Assembly: GCA_916048095.2 (NCBI GenBank)
Contig: OU696570.1
Coordinates: 6,005,518 to 6,069,517 of the forward strand
Origin: Sacculina carcini
Lineage: Eukaryota; Arthropoda; Thecostraca; Sacculinidae
DNA: 64,000 nucleotides
Direction: 5' to 3'
The notes beneath the pieces were generated by a model. It made no database searches, was not told the origin of the DNA, and saw nothing but the letters and a program-made list of their open reading frames with translations. The position numbers and the translations under genes are program-made. Positions 1 through 13,442 of the stretch are shown here, piece after piece (the stretch's first letter is position 1; every line of letters begins with the position of its first letter).

Positions 1-431
1 CACAAATACACACAAACATAAACACAAATGCACACAAATACACTTTCACACAGAAACACAGGCACAGACGCACAGAAACACAAGCACACACACACACACA
101 CACACATACACACCAAGGACTACTGAATACAGGATGTACAAGGCCCGATGTCATCGAGCGGAGGAGAGTATAGTTTGTGTTGCAGGCAGAGTTTGTGAGA
201 ATTGGGTCGCTCTTCATTGAACAGAGGTGCTGTATCTAGCTCAGCGCGTGCAAACGCTCAATTGTGATTGGTTGAAAGAAGTATTGTCAGCCAATTTGCG
301 TTAGAATCATGCAGCCTGATCTTGAAATGACAGTTGGTGTGTGCTTGTGTTTGTCTCGTTGCTGTGTAAACACGTTGAAATCAGTGTTATTGCTTGCATT
401 AATTGGTCGTTGTTGATTTTGTGCGTTCGAA

Positions 432-620
432 ATGCCGAACAAGTGTGGTCTTGTGAACTGCTATGGAAATTACTGCGAGGTGCCGAGTGTTTCGAATATC
501 AAAACTGGGACAAACGTTTTCTTCAAAAGGAACTGTGAAATTTTCTCCAGAAGGATACCATCACTTCATTTGATGTCTTCAGACCTGTATAGTATATGTA
601 AGGCGTACCAAGTGCGGTGA
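432..620 (+). pseudogene. possible THAP-type zinc finger N-terminus fragment
   Basis: The 62-residue ORF starts MPNKCGLVNCYGNY, which resembles the start of THAP domains (Met-Pro followed by the first two Cys of the C2CH zinc site, Cys5 and Cys10 here). THAP domains occur in P-element transposases and in many host proteins. The AVPF end of the domain is not visible and the frame runs into the foldback repeat at 601. I read it as a possible fragment of a THAP-type transposase; the match is short and may be chance. Confidence 0.3.
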
Positions 621-935
621 GTGCGACTGCGGCTTGTGGCCAATATGTTCACTTTTCACCATGGCGAAATTTCAGTGGTTTTCAACACAAGACAAGAATT
701 TATACACAAGTAGCTAGCACCTCACATACTGTGGGGTTATTGGCTAGGCTCAGTGATCTAAATTGACTTAACCTGACCTGACCTCACCTAACCTAGCCAA
801 GACTAAACCTAGCCGCACAGTATGTTAGGTGCTAGCTACTTGTTGGTGTTGAAAACCACTGAAATTATGCTATGGTGAAAAGTGAACATATTGGCCACAC
901 GCCACAGTCGCACTCACCGCACTTGGTACGCCTTT
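601..935. repeat. foldback (inverted repeat) element, about 135-150-bp arms
   Basis: The left arm (about 601-750) and right arm (about 800-935) are reverse complements over most of their length. The outer ends read AGGCGTACCAAGTGCGG and CCGCACTTGGTACGCCT. The left arm carries about 20 extra bases; the loop is about 50-60 bp. This is the structure of a foldback MITE. No clear target-site duplication is visible. Confidence 0.8.
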
Positions 936-2297
936 GACACTACGCTGGCCGAGGTGAACATATTACCCTATTGCAGAGTATGGGAGCATGCGGGCGTTTT
1001 TGGTCAATATGTTCATAGGGCAATATTGTAGTACTCCCAAGATTTGGGAGTGTTGTATTTTTGGTAGGATTTCGAGTGGCACGTTACTGAATAATCCATA
1101 CTGGGCCATTTCTCTGTGTATTATCATGAGGTCGCTGCACAAAGGACCTAGCATCTTTATTTCTGTGGCACTCAAAACACGCGGTCACATACCACCTTGA
1201 ATGCGTAAGGTAGGCGGCCGTTGCTGTTGATAATAATGGTGGTCTTAGCATTAGATTCATCACAGACAACCGCAAGATCGGCCAGGTCTACTGTGGGATA
1301 TTCCATTTTCCAAATCATTTCCCTGTGACAACCACGCATCGCATTGACAAAGAGCGCGTTTGGCTTCACGTTTTTAAAACCGATAATCACCTGAGGTGCA
1401 TGTGAACCTCTGGGTTCATGGAAACTATTAGCAGATCGGTCTGGACAAAAATACAGCTTAATTATATATGGTCAAAAGTGGACTGCTTCTTCAAGGAAGT
1501 CCGCCACCTCTCCCGCTGCCATAAAACACTGCATATGCTACAGCTATGGCAGCTAATGACGGATATATGTGGTTTCAATGGGACTTACATTAGGTGTCCA
1601 TCATGTTTCGTCGTCTGGCAGATGTTTTTCTGAATTGACTTTATAATTTAGAGAAAGCCAGCAGAAAAATGCAGTTCTTCTCCTGACTTATGTGAAGAAG
1701 ATCCGGCTCGCTGATTAATCGCTACAATGTGGTCAGTTTTTGCTTCTGTGTCTGCGTGATATTTCGTTTGTATAATTATGAATGCTCAAGTATAACCTAT
1801 TTTTGAGAAAAGGGATGTATATTCGTTAAAAAACTTAATTATACCATATTTGGTCGCTTTCAATCACAAATGTTCAACTATAATATTATGAGGCAACAAA
1901 TAATTGTGTATGTTACTTCATTCTAGTTCATATTACCTTTAATAAGTGAATTGCGCAAATAATTATCGTATTTACAGCGAAAATTGTGTATTTGTTCATG
2001 TTTGTCGAGTATATAACGATGTGTTACAATAGAAGCAATGACCTCCGCTCGATGACTCAGACATCGGGTCTTGCACGTCCTGTGTTTAGGGTCTAGGCTA
2101 AATGTGTAAGGATTTAAGAACACTAAAAACGCCAATTTAATAAAAAAGCACAAAAACGTTTCTATATTTTTCATAGATTTTAGGCTAGGTTAGGTTTAGC
2201 TGGTTAGGTTAGGAATGAAAGAAATTCGTTAAATCAAATTTTATAAATCTAATGTTCTTGATTCCAGACACCTATAGCTTCAACCTGTGTTTAGTAG

Positions 2298-3273
<976 letters not shown>

Positions 3274-3308
3274 GAACACACAAGCACACACACACACACA
3301 CAAAGCAC

Positions 3309-6300
3309 CTGGTGCCGTGCGCTTTCTCAAAGAACGCCGCCGCCAGCCACATGGACTTCTTGCTGGGGAAGGCAGCCAGTGCGTGCTGATAGATGGCACG
3401 AGCACACTCGACGGCCCCACTGGCGGCGGCCGCGTCGGCGTCGTCGGTCCACTGTGACTGTCGGTCCTCGCGCTCCACACCGTGACCCACCACGGCCACC
3501 ACGATCGCCTGCCACAACCACACAAACACATGGATACATACACTCACACACGCACACAGGGAGAGAGGCACAAAATACCCTTGATGACCACGTCATAAAT
3601 GAATAAATAATAACATGCAGCTTCCAACAACGTTATCAAGTTAATCAAGAGACTTGTGAGATAAGTCAGCGGACAACACTATTCTGTCAACAGCGCTAGC
3701 AACTCCCCCCGCGCCCCCGGCCCGGGGAGTGCGAGTGTTCAGGGGGACCGTCGCCTCAAGCATGATATTAGAGTTTATCATGAAGTAGCGCATACAAATC
3801 CAGTAAGGACCTCAGGAGACCGAGGGACTGCTCGGAACTGCATTGTCACAAAGTCGGACCTCTATTTCAATGGTGCTCTACTTATAACGGGTCACCCATT
3901 ACTGCCTTCGGGAAGCATAAGACCTTGTATGGGCCCTGATTCTGCCACAAAACCTGAATAACACCCAACATAGAATATCAACAACAACATTAACAACATT
4001 CACAACACCGACAGCGGCGGCGGCGCACGTCACCTGACACGTCTTCACCGAGCCAGCCTTCTCGGCCTCCATCGCGTCTTTCAGCCAAAACTCGCGGTTG
4101 ATCTCGACGCCGTTGGTCGCCAACGAGGAGACGGCGCGCGTCACAATCCGGCCGACCATATCGGCATTGCCACTGGCCTCCTCCAGCTTGGCGGCCGTCA
4201 GCCAAATCTGCCGGTCGGTGGGCACGTTCTGGCGCGCGCGGTTGAGCACACGGCGCGCGTTGTCGTAGCTCTCCAGCCGCGCCAACGCCAGCCACAGCTC
4301 GACGGCCGTCGGACAGCACTCGACGGCGCGCGACAGCAAAATGCGCGCGTCATCCGGCGACTCGAGCTCAACCAGCGCCTTCCACAGACGCACCGAGTGC
4401 GGCAGCACCTCGAGCGCGCGGCGAAACACGCGCCGCTGCGCCGCAGTCTCCGGCTCCAGCTGTGCGGCGCGCAGCCACAGTCGCACGGCTTGCGGCAATT
4501 GACGTACGGCCTGCGTGATGACGGCACGTGCCGTGTCCGGCGGCTGCAAGCGAGCAGCCTCCAGCCACAGATCCTCCGAGTCGGGACATGCCTCGCAGCC
4601 CTGTCGACACGATACGTGGCATCACCAACATGTGTGACACACATGACACACGCACAGAGACAGAGAGAGGGTGAAACACACCCAGGGAATTGATTGATAT
4701 GATGAGATAAATTACCACGTCTCCTCCACTCATCAGTGAGAGTGTTGACATTGTACCATGGTGAATGTGCTGAAGAGCGGATAAATTGAGTGGTCTGGTG
4801 TCAATACCACAGCAAACTATCACCGCAAGCGCACTCATACACACACGCGCACACACACACACACACACAGAAAGTACAAAGAGTAGCGACAAAGTTGGTA
4901 GCAACGTTGAGAGCATTACATTATGAGGAGAGGCCAAAGAGAGTTGGGTTACCTACATTAGCCAAGCGAAGATTAAGGGGTGATTTAATCAACGTTTTTA
5001 AGCATAGTATTGGCAAAGAAAGAAAGAACTAGATAGAAAAAGTTGGGTAGTTTGAAGTGAGAGAGATCGAAGGGGACACAATGAATGCCTTAGGGCGGGG
5101 GTCGGCAACCCGCGGCTCTTTACCACTGCCTAGTGACTCCCTGGAGCTTTCTTGAAAATGTTTGAAAATGGAAAAGGATGGGCGCGAGAAATATATTATT
5201 TGTTGTATAGTGTAGTGTCGCAGTCCTGAACAAATATACATACATACAGCATGTGCTGCCTTCATTATCAGGCGTATATAAGGCTTTTAATATTTCTGCG
5301 GTGCCAGATATATTTGTTTTTTGGTCCAATAAGGCTCTTTCAACATTTTGGGATGCCGTAGTCAGACCAGAAGTGGTTGAAGATATAGAAAGTATAGTTT
5401 CCCAAAGAAGTGCATTGACATCTGGAATAGTCTGGAAAAGGATGTAATGGAATCAAACAGTATTAGGAAATTTAAGCGTAGATTAGACAACAGTAGGTTT
5501 GGAGACAGGACAGTTTGAGCCTTGCTCATCTCCTTTACACAACCAGTGAGTGCAACTAGTGAGTGCAACTAGTGAGTACACACACATTGGTGCGATGTGT
5601 CCGCGTGTATGAGCATGTGTGTGTGTATGAGCATATGTGTGTGTATGAGCATGTGTGTATGAGCATGCGTGTGTGTGAGCATGTGTGTGAGCATGTGAGT
5701 GAGTCACCTGCATGATGAGATTGCGCGCATTCTGCAGTTTGCCGGTGACTTCTTCCAGTCTGGCCGACGCCACCCAGGCCGGCGGGTGATTGGGATTCGT
5801 CTCGCGCACCGACTTCAACAACAAACGCGCCTTCTTTATATCACTAATGATACACACGCATACACACACAACACACAAACACACACACAAACACACACAC
5901 AAACACACACATACACAAACACACATACACATGTATTAGACCAATTGAAAAATCAATTTTTCCGATATTTCTGCTCCATGAACGGTTTTACATGCCTTTG
6001 ACTCGAAAAAGCCGAAAGTCACAACTATTTTCATATACAATATCTCCACACCCTGTCATATTGAACAGCAAGTTATTCCGGCCGTTACAGCAGAGAAGTA
6101 CGTAGTTTTGCAGAGTACCGTGCAGTTGTTTCACTTGTAACTTGTATTTCAGTTGCGATGGGAGATAAAAATGGGTATCCAATTGAAGCGTTTAATTCCG
6201 CAAGAAATGATTAGAATAATCGTTCAAGTAGAAAACGCATCAAAATATAAAAGCCGTCAAGAGAAGGATATTCCACACAAACGCAAACAGAACCAAGACA

Positions 6301-9300
6301 AGCACTGAGGACATTCGAAGAGAAAGAGACAGTGATGATTACACACAGAGAGAGAGGCGTAACGTGCACTAACTTGATATCCGACGAGAACGCCGGAATC
6401 ATGCTCTGCAGGTCGGTGAGATAGCCTTTCGGATCGACCACCGTCTGGCCGGACACCGAGTCGGACACCTGATTCAGCTTGACGTGCATCAGCGTGCTGC
6501 GCGCCTGACCCATTTTGCGCAGATCGAGCGAGTCGCCGCTGGATAGTCCACCGCCGCCGAGCGCCGTGGCAGTGCCGGGCACCGTGCTAGCCATGCCGGG
6601 CACCATGCTGGCCATGCCGGGCACCATGCTAGCCATGCCGGGCATCATGCTGGCCAGCCCACTGCGTGGATCAATCGAGGTCGACGCCCGGCCGCCCAGG
6701 CTGTGCTGCAGCAGTGAGTCTGGCAGTGGTGTGAAGCGCTCGGCGCGCGGCCGACGCTGGCGACGATTACGCGCGTCACCGACCTCCGGCAGTGCCAGCC
6801 ACTCAGCCTCGTCCACCTGACTCAGCTCACGCTTCAGGTCGGAGAACTGCTGCTGGATCTTGGGCCGCTCGGCGCGGTAGCGCTCCAGCTCGTCTGCAAC
6901 AAAAACACACAGATACACACACACACACACACTTACATGTATGCGATACGCAATACACAAACAAAAGACACGGTGCTCATTCAAGGCACATATTGAGAAT
7001 AAGGAAAAACAGCGTTGCAAATCGACACAGCGTTGCATAAATAGCCCAGCTTCCCGACAAGTTTATAATTAAACTCAAACCAAATACATGTATAACAATA
7101 CACAGAGACACAGAAACGCTCACAAGGCAGGATAAATAGCAGGGGAACGAAGCGTGTCCCAGGAGTTTCCCACTGAACTAATATTTTCTGTACTGATACT
7201 AAACGAATATTTTTTGTATTTTTTGGCTATTTCGCCTAGTTGCACGGATTTGAAATTGTGTTGAAATTAAATTCAGCGATTGGAGCAGGAGTTATCCCTA
7301 CACTCTGAGAATGTGTTTTGCAGCTGTTTTGTGTTGTATTCTATGTTTTCGTGTTAATATATTTGTTCGATATTAAAAAACCAAGAAACAATTCCTCCAG
7401 AGCACATCAACCTTACACTGAAATAGAAAACACACGACTTTAATCTAGAACTACCGGTCATTGCATTCTGAATATGTATTTGCAAATATAATTGTCCAAG
7501 ATGCGTATATTATGCAGTCGTGTCGCGGGTACCTTTGAGTTTGCGCTCGCGATACTCCTTGCGCTTCTCGTCCATGCGACGATCGACGGCCTCGTATACG
7601 GCGTCGGCCTCCTCGTCGTCTTTCTCGTACGGATCGTCACGAAACAATGATCCGCCGTAGCCCGTAAACTGCAAACACACCCACATACACAGCGAGAGAC
7701 ATATGCATTCAGATGTTAACACAATCAAAGATATTCGTGTAACACAGACAAAAGCTATAGATGGAGTGGCATTGTACAGAATCATAATACATATTAGAGA
7801 AATATAAACATAACACAGAAATATAGAAACCTAAGACATAATACAGAAACATAACACATTCTGACTACAGTCCGAGACGTCAAGGGGCAAAAGCATAAGC
7901 ATACTTCATAAGCATAAGCATACAAAAGCATACTTCGCTAGAGGGCAAAAAAGCGGTATACATCAATTGAACATCAACGAGATTGAACGAAAAATGGGAG
8001 CTACTCGCTAATACACAGTTGGGCTTGAAAGACCTCATCATAGTTGGAGTCGTTGAGGTCTGTTTCATCGTCATCGTCGTCCTTCTTCTTGCGCTTGGGC
8101 GCGGCGTGTCGCTCGTCCCTGCCACAAACACCGATCACAGATCTCTGATCACCTATCATGAGTCACCAGTGACAGATCACACATGATAAATGTAGTCGAA
8201 GATCACAAGCAACAAATGATGGACCACCCAAAACAGGTCATAAATCTAATTGCACAAATCACGCGGCGTGAGACACACAAACTGCACCAGAATGAGTGGA
8301 TAAATCTCTTTAATCAAAGTTCGTGTGTCCTGTCATCAGATCGCGTGCTATACGATTGCATTCCTGGAATATAAGTAACTATATCAGACCAAAACAAGCA
8401 TAATTAGATCAATGATAACGCTTTGTACATAGTTGTTATGCGCCTTGTGATGTGACGTCATAGTGAAAATCACTCACGAAACGTCGCCGGTCTGTCTGGC
8501 TGGACCGATATCTGAGCGAGTGGTGAAACCGGTAGCGCTGCAACAAACACACTTCACTGTACACAACGAACAGTGTGATTTTCACGACAAAACATGTTAA
8601 TTTGACGCACGCACATTACGTACGATTCCAGATTACGGTGTTATTCATGCATTACTTCCTCTATATTCAATACGTGTGCCGCACAGCTGGTATATATTTA
8701 TCAACAGGTACCTACACTCTAAAATTGCACCAATATAAAAATCAGACTTCATGAACTAAGAGTCGATAAGAATAGCACACTTTCATTTTAAGACTTTTAT
8801 TTTACCCATGGAGATAAAATTTACTAAGAAAAATTAGCATATATAATGACAGATACTGCTGTCTATGTCAATATAAGTGTTCGACACCGGTGGGTTAATT
8901 TCTCCCAAAACCAACACCTTCAGTTTCCATGCCGCCAAATTTTAAACATACGCCGAAATAGACACTTACCCAAGAAGTCATTCAATTACATGAGTCCCCG
9001 AGTATCCCAATATGCTAAGCCTTCGATCTATTCATTTATTGTTCATAAAGATCGTAGTTCCAATTTGGTCAGGGTAAATCTATCAATTATTATTATTATT
9101 ATTATTAATTACAGGCAAATCCAGTAGCATGGGAAGAGTGCAAGCACTATTACCACCCTAAGGTGGCCCCATGTACCGGAAGCGCCCAAAAGATTCAGAG
9201 AGAAAGAGAGTTCGAAGAGAAAAAAGTCTAGAAAGAGAGTTGGAAAGAAAATAATAAATAAATAACAATAAATAATAAACCATCATCCGATAACAATCCA

Positions 9301-10796
9301 TAATGTCACTCCGCCCACGTTCCTCAATAAATAATAACAATCAACAATAAATATGTGATTCAGTAAATAACAGCCATCAATAAATAAGAATAAATATTAA
9401 TAAATAAGTAATAAATAACAATCAAGAACAATACATATGATTCAATAAGAAACATCCAACAATAAATATAAATATGATTCAATAAGTAACAACAACACAA
9501 ATAAATATGATTCAATAAACAATAACACCAATAAATATGATTCAATAAACAACAACAACAATAAATATGATTCAATAAACAGCAACAACAATAAATATGA
9601 TTCAATAAACAACAACAACAATAAATATGATTCAATAAACAGCAACAACAATAAATATGATTCAATAAACAACAACAACAATAAATATGACTCAATAAAC
9701 AGCAACAACAATATATATGATTCAATAAACAATAAAAGCCAACACTGAGTGAAAGTATAATTTAATAAATAACAACAACCAATAATAAATAGTAATAAAT
9801 AGAGAGTAAAATAGGAATAAATATAAATAAATAGAAAATAAATAACAATAAGCATGAATAAATAACAATAAATATGAATAAATATACAATTAATAAGACT
9901 CAACAGTCAATTCCGCTCTTTCAGTAGCATTTCATTTACTTTGGCCTTGAATTTGTTCAAATTGTTCTGCGAGAAAGCCTCCTCCTTCAACGTGTTCCAA
10001 GTAGACACAGTGGCCGGAAGAAAGCAACGTTGGAATTGTTTTGTACGACAACGAATTGGAGCCATGCACTGGGAATGCTGTTTGGATGTAAACCGTGTGC
10101 TTCTTGCTGCCACGAAATCATCAGGAATTGACTTGCTCATTGGATGATGGTCGTTGTGCTTGATCTTGTACAGCATGCACATGCTGCTGGCCTTTCGACG
10201 ATGGCAAAGATCACCAAGAACCAAGTCACCACAGAGGAACTTGCAAGTTCTAACAACTCTGTTGATGAGATTGAGGTGACAATCCGCAGCAGAAGACCAC
10301 ACGGGGGCGCAGTACTCCAGAATTGGCAAAATGAAACAGCGAAAACAACTTTTTGAGATTGTGCTGCTACCGAACATCCGATATGCCTTTCTTATAATTC
10401 CCAGTTTCCGCGATGCCGAACAAACTAGCTTCCGAATGTGACTCTCAAACGTCAGCTTTGAGTCTACATGTACTCCCAATATTTTGAGCTCATCACACAC
10501 GTCAAGTCTAGACTTGGACATCAAGTTAAGATATACAAAATAGTTAAGATAGTTAAGATAGACAAGTTAAGATAGATGTCGATGGATGCTAACGCAGTAA
10601 ATAAGCTAACATTGAGTGGTAATATGAAATCTTAGCGAACCGATAGTACCCGAGAGACCAAGAAACTAGACATAATATGATATACTTACCCTCGGCCCAC
10701 ACCAGCAACATAACCAAGCGGAGGTGCAACACCTATGAACGTTTTCTTAGACCTGGCTACCAAAACGGATGGGTGTGGGACGTTTGGTGGATTCAT
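3309..10796 (-). CDS. PRPF6: PRPF6, pre-mRNA-processing factor 6, exons 1-8 (3' part outside window)
   Basis: PRPF6 is a U5 snRNP protein that bridges U5 and U4/U6 in the spliceosomal tri-snRNP, in the nucleus. Exons on the minus strand: 10690-10796, 8478-8537, 8034-8118, 7533-7668, 6374-6893, 5708-5843, 4034-4600, 3309-3508. All have GT donors and AG acceptors and the phases join without a break: 1811 nt, about 603 codons. Exons 1-5 encode the PRP1 N-terminal domain ([23 protein letters not shown], then an acidic KKKDDDDD stretch, [30 protein letters not shown]). Met-Pro-Gly repeats lie in exon 5. Exons 6-8 encode HAT/TPR-like helical repeats ([51 protein letters not shown]). The Met at 10796 gives an N-terminus about 12 residues longer than the human protein. 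The exon 3 donor (GTCTTT) is weak. The human protein is 941 residues, so about 340 remain to the left. Confidence 0.96.
3509..4033 (-). other. PRPF6 intron 7
   Basis: 525 bp with no coding content. The acceptor is preceded by a TG-rich tract instead of a clear polypyrimidine tract. A C/G-rich patch sits near 3700-3740. Confidence 0.7.
4868..5518 (+). pseudogene. non-LTR retrotransposon reverse transcriptase C-terminal fragment in PRPF6 intron 6
   Basis: 4868-5032 reads [14 protein letters not shown], then [20 protein letters not shown] and DLINVFK, the C-terminal signature of Jockey/CR1-type reverse transcriptases. A second piece, about 5380-5518, in another frame reads [16 protein letters not shown] then FKRRLD, the very end of the same type of protein. 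The MITE-like element at 5094-5366 lies between them. Orientation is opposite to PRPF6. Too short to name the clade. Confidence 0.75.
5094..5366. mobile_element. hAT-type MITE remnant
   Basis: The left end reads GGGGGTCGGCAACCCGCGGC, the typical terminus of a common hAT non-autonomous family. The right part holds GGCTCTTTCAACATTTTGGG and a decayed terminus (GGGATGCCGTAG). It interrupts the non-LTR fragment. The 8-bp duplication expected of hAT is not clear. Confidence 0.55.
9087..10519 (-). mobile_element. 5'-truncated non-LTR retrotransposon (CR1/Jockey-like) in PRPF6 intron 1
   Basis: Flanked by 5-bp duplications ATCAA (9082-9086 and 10520-10524); the inverted copy of this intron shows the uninterrupted site. 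The minus strand encodes about 200 residues of reverse transcriptase C-terminus (9907-10519: [33 protein letters not shown], then [11 protein letters not shown] and FKAKVNEML). The roughly 0.8-kb 3' UTR contains a 30-bp tandem repeat. On the minus strand it ends in an (AAT)n tail at 9087-9106, the usual 3' end of such elements. The 5' half is missing, as expected from incomplete reverse transcription. Confidence 0.9.
9470..9735 (-). repeat. 30-bp minisatellite in the 3' UTR of the non-LTR element
   Basis: About eight tandem copies of a unit containing TGATTCAATAAAC followed by (AAC)n and AATAAATA. The same repeat occurs inverted at 58985-59058 and 63734-63830, in another copy of this element family. 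Confidence 0.9.
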
Positions 10797-11589
10797 GTTT
10801 ATGGTCCAAGCGTATTATGATGGACAAACAATTAAAGTAAGCCGATAGTTGATTCAAAAACGTTCGGACACAGTCGTACAAATGTCGAACAACCCTCGTA
10901 ATCGAATCCTGACCTAAGAGTCTGAAAATTATTAATAATTATGATAAATGTGGTAATTTCCCGTTATTATGATTATTTCATTTAGATTTAAATATGAGTA
11001 TTCATATTGGTTTTGATCATGTTCGAAAACAATGTACTCATACATTACAATAAAAAAACAAACAGCTGCAAATACAACAGCTTGGCGCGTATGCTGGAGT
11101 TTAAATATTGGTGTTGTTCAACGCTCTGCATATCCAGTTAACTTGTCTGCGTTGGGTATAAGAAAAGGGAGTTATTGTGGAACACGTGCTGACAGTTTTT
11201 GCTTTTCTTGATTGCATGATTTTGCAGTTCATTTGTTCACCCCGCTGCATATCTTGTGGTGGTGATCTTCGCTCGTCTGCAGGTTAGTGAACATTGTATT
11301 GTATTGTATTTCAAAACGACACAGTAAACATATAATAACACCAAACAACATATTTTCATGTGTCGGGGGAAGCCATAAAGGCTTATATCCCTTGAAAAAA
11401 GCAAGAACAAATAAAATAAAAGAAGAAAATGAAAAAACATATATATACAGTTTAGTTCAGTTGGAAATGTACAGTGGCAAGTAATAGACGCGTTGCTTGC
11501 TGTACCTTAAATTTACAGTTCAGCAAGAGCTCATTTTCATAATGACATCATAAGAAGATCGGCAATCTCCACCAGGCAATTGAGTCAAC
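10797..11589. other. PRPF6 upstream region (5' UTR/promoter expected)
   Basis: Sequence up to about 11035 is shared with the inverted copy, so both copies probably have the same core promoter. I see no convincing TATA or initiator motif. 11035-11589 holds no recognisable gene. Confidence 0.4.
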
Positions 11590-11760
11590 ATTGGGCTTTG
11601 TTATTTACATATATTTTAAGAGAATGGTGTTGAATAGGCATGTTGTGAATTTTTTCATAGACGTCATGTCACTCAGAATTATTTCTTTGTTTTTCACCAA
11701 TTCATTCCACAGCTTCACACCGTTTATGGTCAAAGCTTGATTTCTGGCGAATATGCTGCG
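11590..11760 (-). pseudogene. reverse transcriptase C-terminal fragment (non-LTR)
   Basis: The minus strand reads FARNQALTINGVKLWNELV, followed by a short Lys/Thr-rich tail and a stop. This is the pattern at the extreme C-terminus of many non-LTR reverse transcriptases (aromatic, 'WN.L', then a basic helix). It abuts the plus-strand element that begins near 11757. Confidence 0.5.
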
Positions 11761-12706
11761 ATCTTGCTCATCTAGGCCTCACATCTATTGCACTTTCTCT
11801 CCTCACCTCTTATCTAAATGATCGTTCCTATGTTCGCAGTAATGCAGCTTTATCGTGCGACTTACCTCTCACCTCTGGGGTTCCACAAGGCTCACTTCTT
11901 GGTCCTTTACTTTTCAACTTATACGTATCATCCCTTTGTCTTATTCTCCGCAGCTATCCAGTTTCATTTCACGTATACGCTGACGACAGCCAAATTTATT
12001 TTCCTCTTTCGAACAATAAATGAATATTGATAAAAATTGACAATAAAAATTAGACACTTAGACAATAAAAATTGTTATCAAACATGATAAAAACTATAAT
12101 GAATATTTATCCTAAAATCTAACCAAATTTATCCTAATAACAGGAAATTACCACATTTATCATAATTATTAATAATTTTCAGACTCATAGGTCAGGATTC
12201 GATTACGAGGGTTGTTCGACATTTGTACGACTGTGTCCGAACGTTTTTGAATCAACTATCGGCTTACTTTAATTGTTTGTCCATCATAATACGCTTGAGA
12301 CCATAAACATGAATCCACCAAATGTCCCACACCCATCCGTTTTGGTAGCCAGGTCTAAGAAAACGTTCATAGGTGTTGCACCTCCGCTTGGTTATGTTGC
12401 TGGTGTGGGCCGAGGGTAAGTATATCATATTATGTCTAGTTTCTTGGTCTCTCGGGTACTATCGGTTCGCTAAGATTTCATATTACCACTCAATGTTAGC
12501 TTATTTACTGCGTTAGCATCCATCGGCATCTATCTTAACTTGTCTATCTTAACTATCTTAACTATTTTGTATATCTTAACTTGATAGATTTACCCTGACC
12601 AAATTGGAACTACGATCTTTATGAACAATAAATGAATAGATCGAAGGCTTAGCATATTGGGATACTCGGGGACTCATGTAATTGAATGACTTCTTGGGTA
12701 AGTGTC

Positions 12707-13143
12707 TGTGGCGTCGTGAAGCCACATTGAAAACGAGGAAGACACGGCGAGAAAAGTCTATTGCAGGCGAGATCACAATATAAGATAATACCAGCGAATG
12801 CGAGCGAATCCGAGCGAATGGCCCTTTGACCGGCAGTGTGCCGTGTTATATAAGCTCGGTCATGTGACCTTTCACACGGTCACATTTCCACACACACGCC
12901 TAACCGCGTTCACCAATACAGAAGGATACACACAGACATACACTTGACGTGCATACACGCCAGACACGCATACAAACGAGCGAAACGCACACACAAAGGA
13001 TACACTTGGATACACACAGACATACACTTGACATGCATACACGCCAGACACGCATACAAACGAGCGAAACGCACACACAAAGGATACACTTGGATACACA
13101 CAGACATACAACCGCCCAACCACGCAACTTGCACGCCTCCACA
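12707..13143 (-). repeat. 3' LTR (437 bp)
   Basis: Starts TGTGGCGTCGTG and ends GCCTCCACA on the plus strand. It contains an 84-bp tandem repeat, a little over two copies (from 12924). It lacks the 20-bp duplication seen in the other LTR. Confidence 0.95.
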
Positions 13144-13442
13144 GTACTCCGCCGCCTGAGAACGGAGTTCATAACACGTCAAGGTCGGTCATACATATCA
13201 CAAATCATACATACACATGTGCGCACACTCATACGTAGTCACACACACACCCACAATATAGACACAATATACTCACACATTCGAACATCCAAATGTGCAA
13301 ATGACAGTTACCACGACGGGTAGAAGTGATACATGTCAAGATAGGCACACACAATATATATATAGCAGCAAAATGACCCGTTTCATGGACAAGTCCTGAA
13401 TAAAAAAATAAAAAAACACGATAAATCAGTAGTACAAAATCA

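Larger units (their letters stand above)
8429..11035 (-). repeat. left (parental) arm of inverted duplication, PRPF6 exon 2 to upstream of exon 1
   Basis: Reverse complement of 12085-15832 apart from the transposons inserted in each arm. Homology begins abruptly at ATAGTTGTTATG (8429) and fades near 11035. Exon 2 is identical in the two arms and exon 1 differs by one synonymous base (AAC/AAT). This arm is continuous with the rest of PRPF6, so it is the parent. Confidence 0.9.

Noticed and set aside
765-805. CCTAACC/GGTTAGG words (also 2183-2212 and 29263-29292), possible telomere-like repeat
   Set aside because: Only two or three degenerate units at each site; no array.
963-1390. Overlapping ORFs of 63-72 codons in PRPF6 intron 8
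   Set aside because: No recognisable motif and no support over chance in AT-rich DNA.
9470-9735. Regular 30-bp repeats resembling a CRISPR array
   Set aside because: There are no unique spacers, the host is eukaryotic, and the repeat lies in a retrotransposon 3' UTR.
9360-9903. ORFs of 121 and 153 codons rich in Leu, Tyr and Cys
   Set aside because: They read through the 30-bp minisatellite and its AT-rich flanks on the minus strand; no protein similarity.
12872-13323. Repetitive ORFs (VCVYPSVSFVCAFRSFV and similar) at 12872-13323 and 15025-15415
   Set aside because: They come from the 84-bp tandem repeat in the LTRs.
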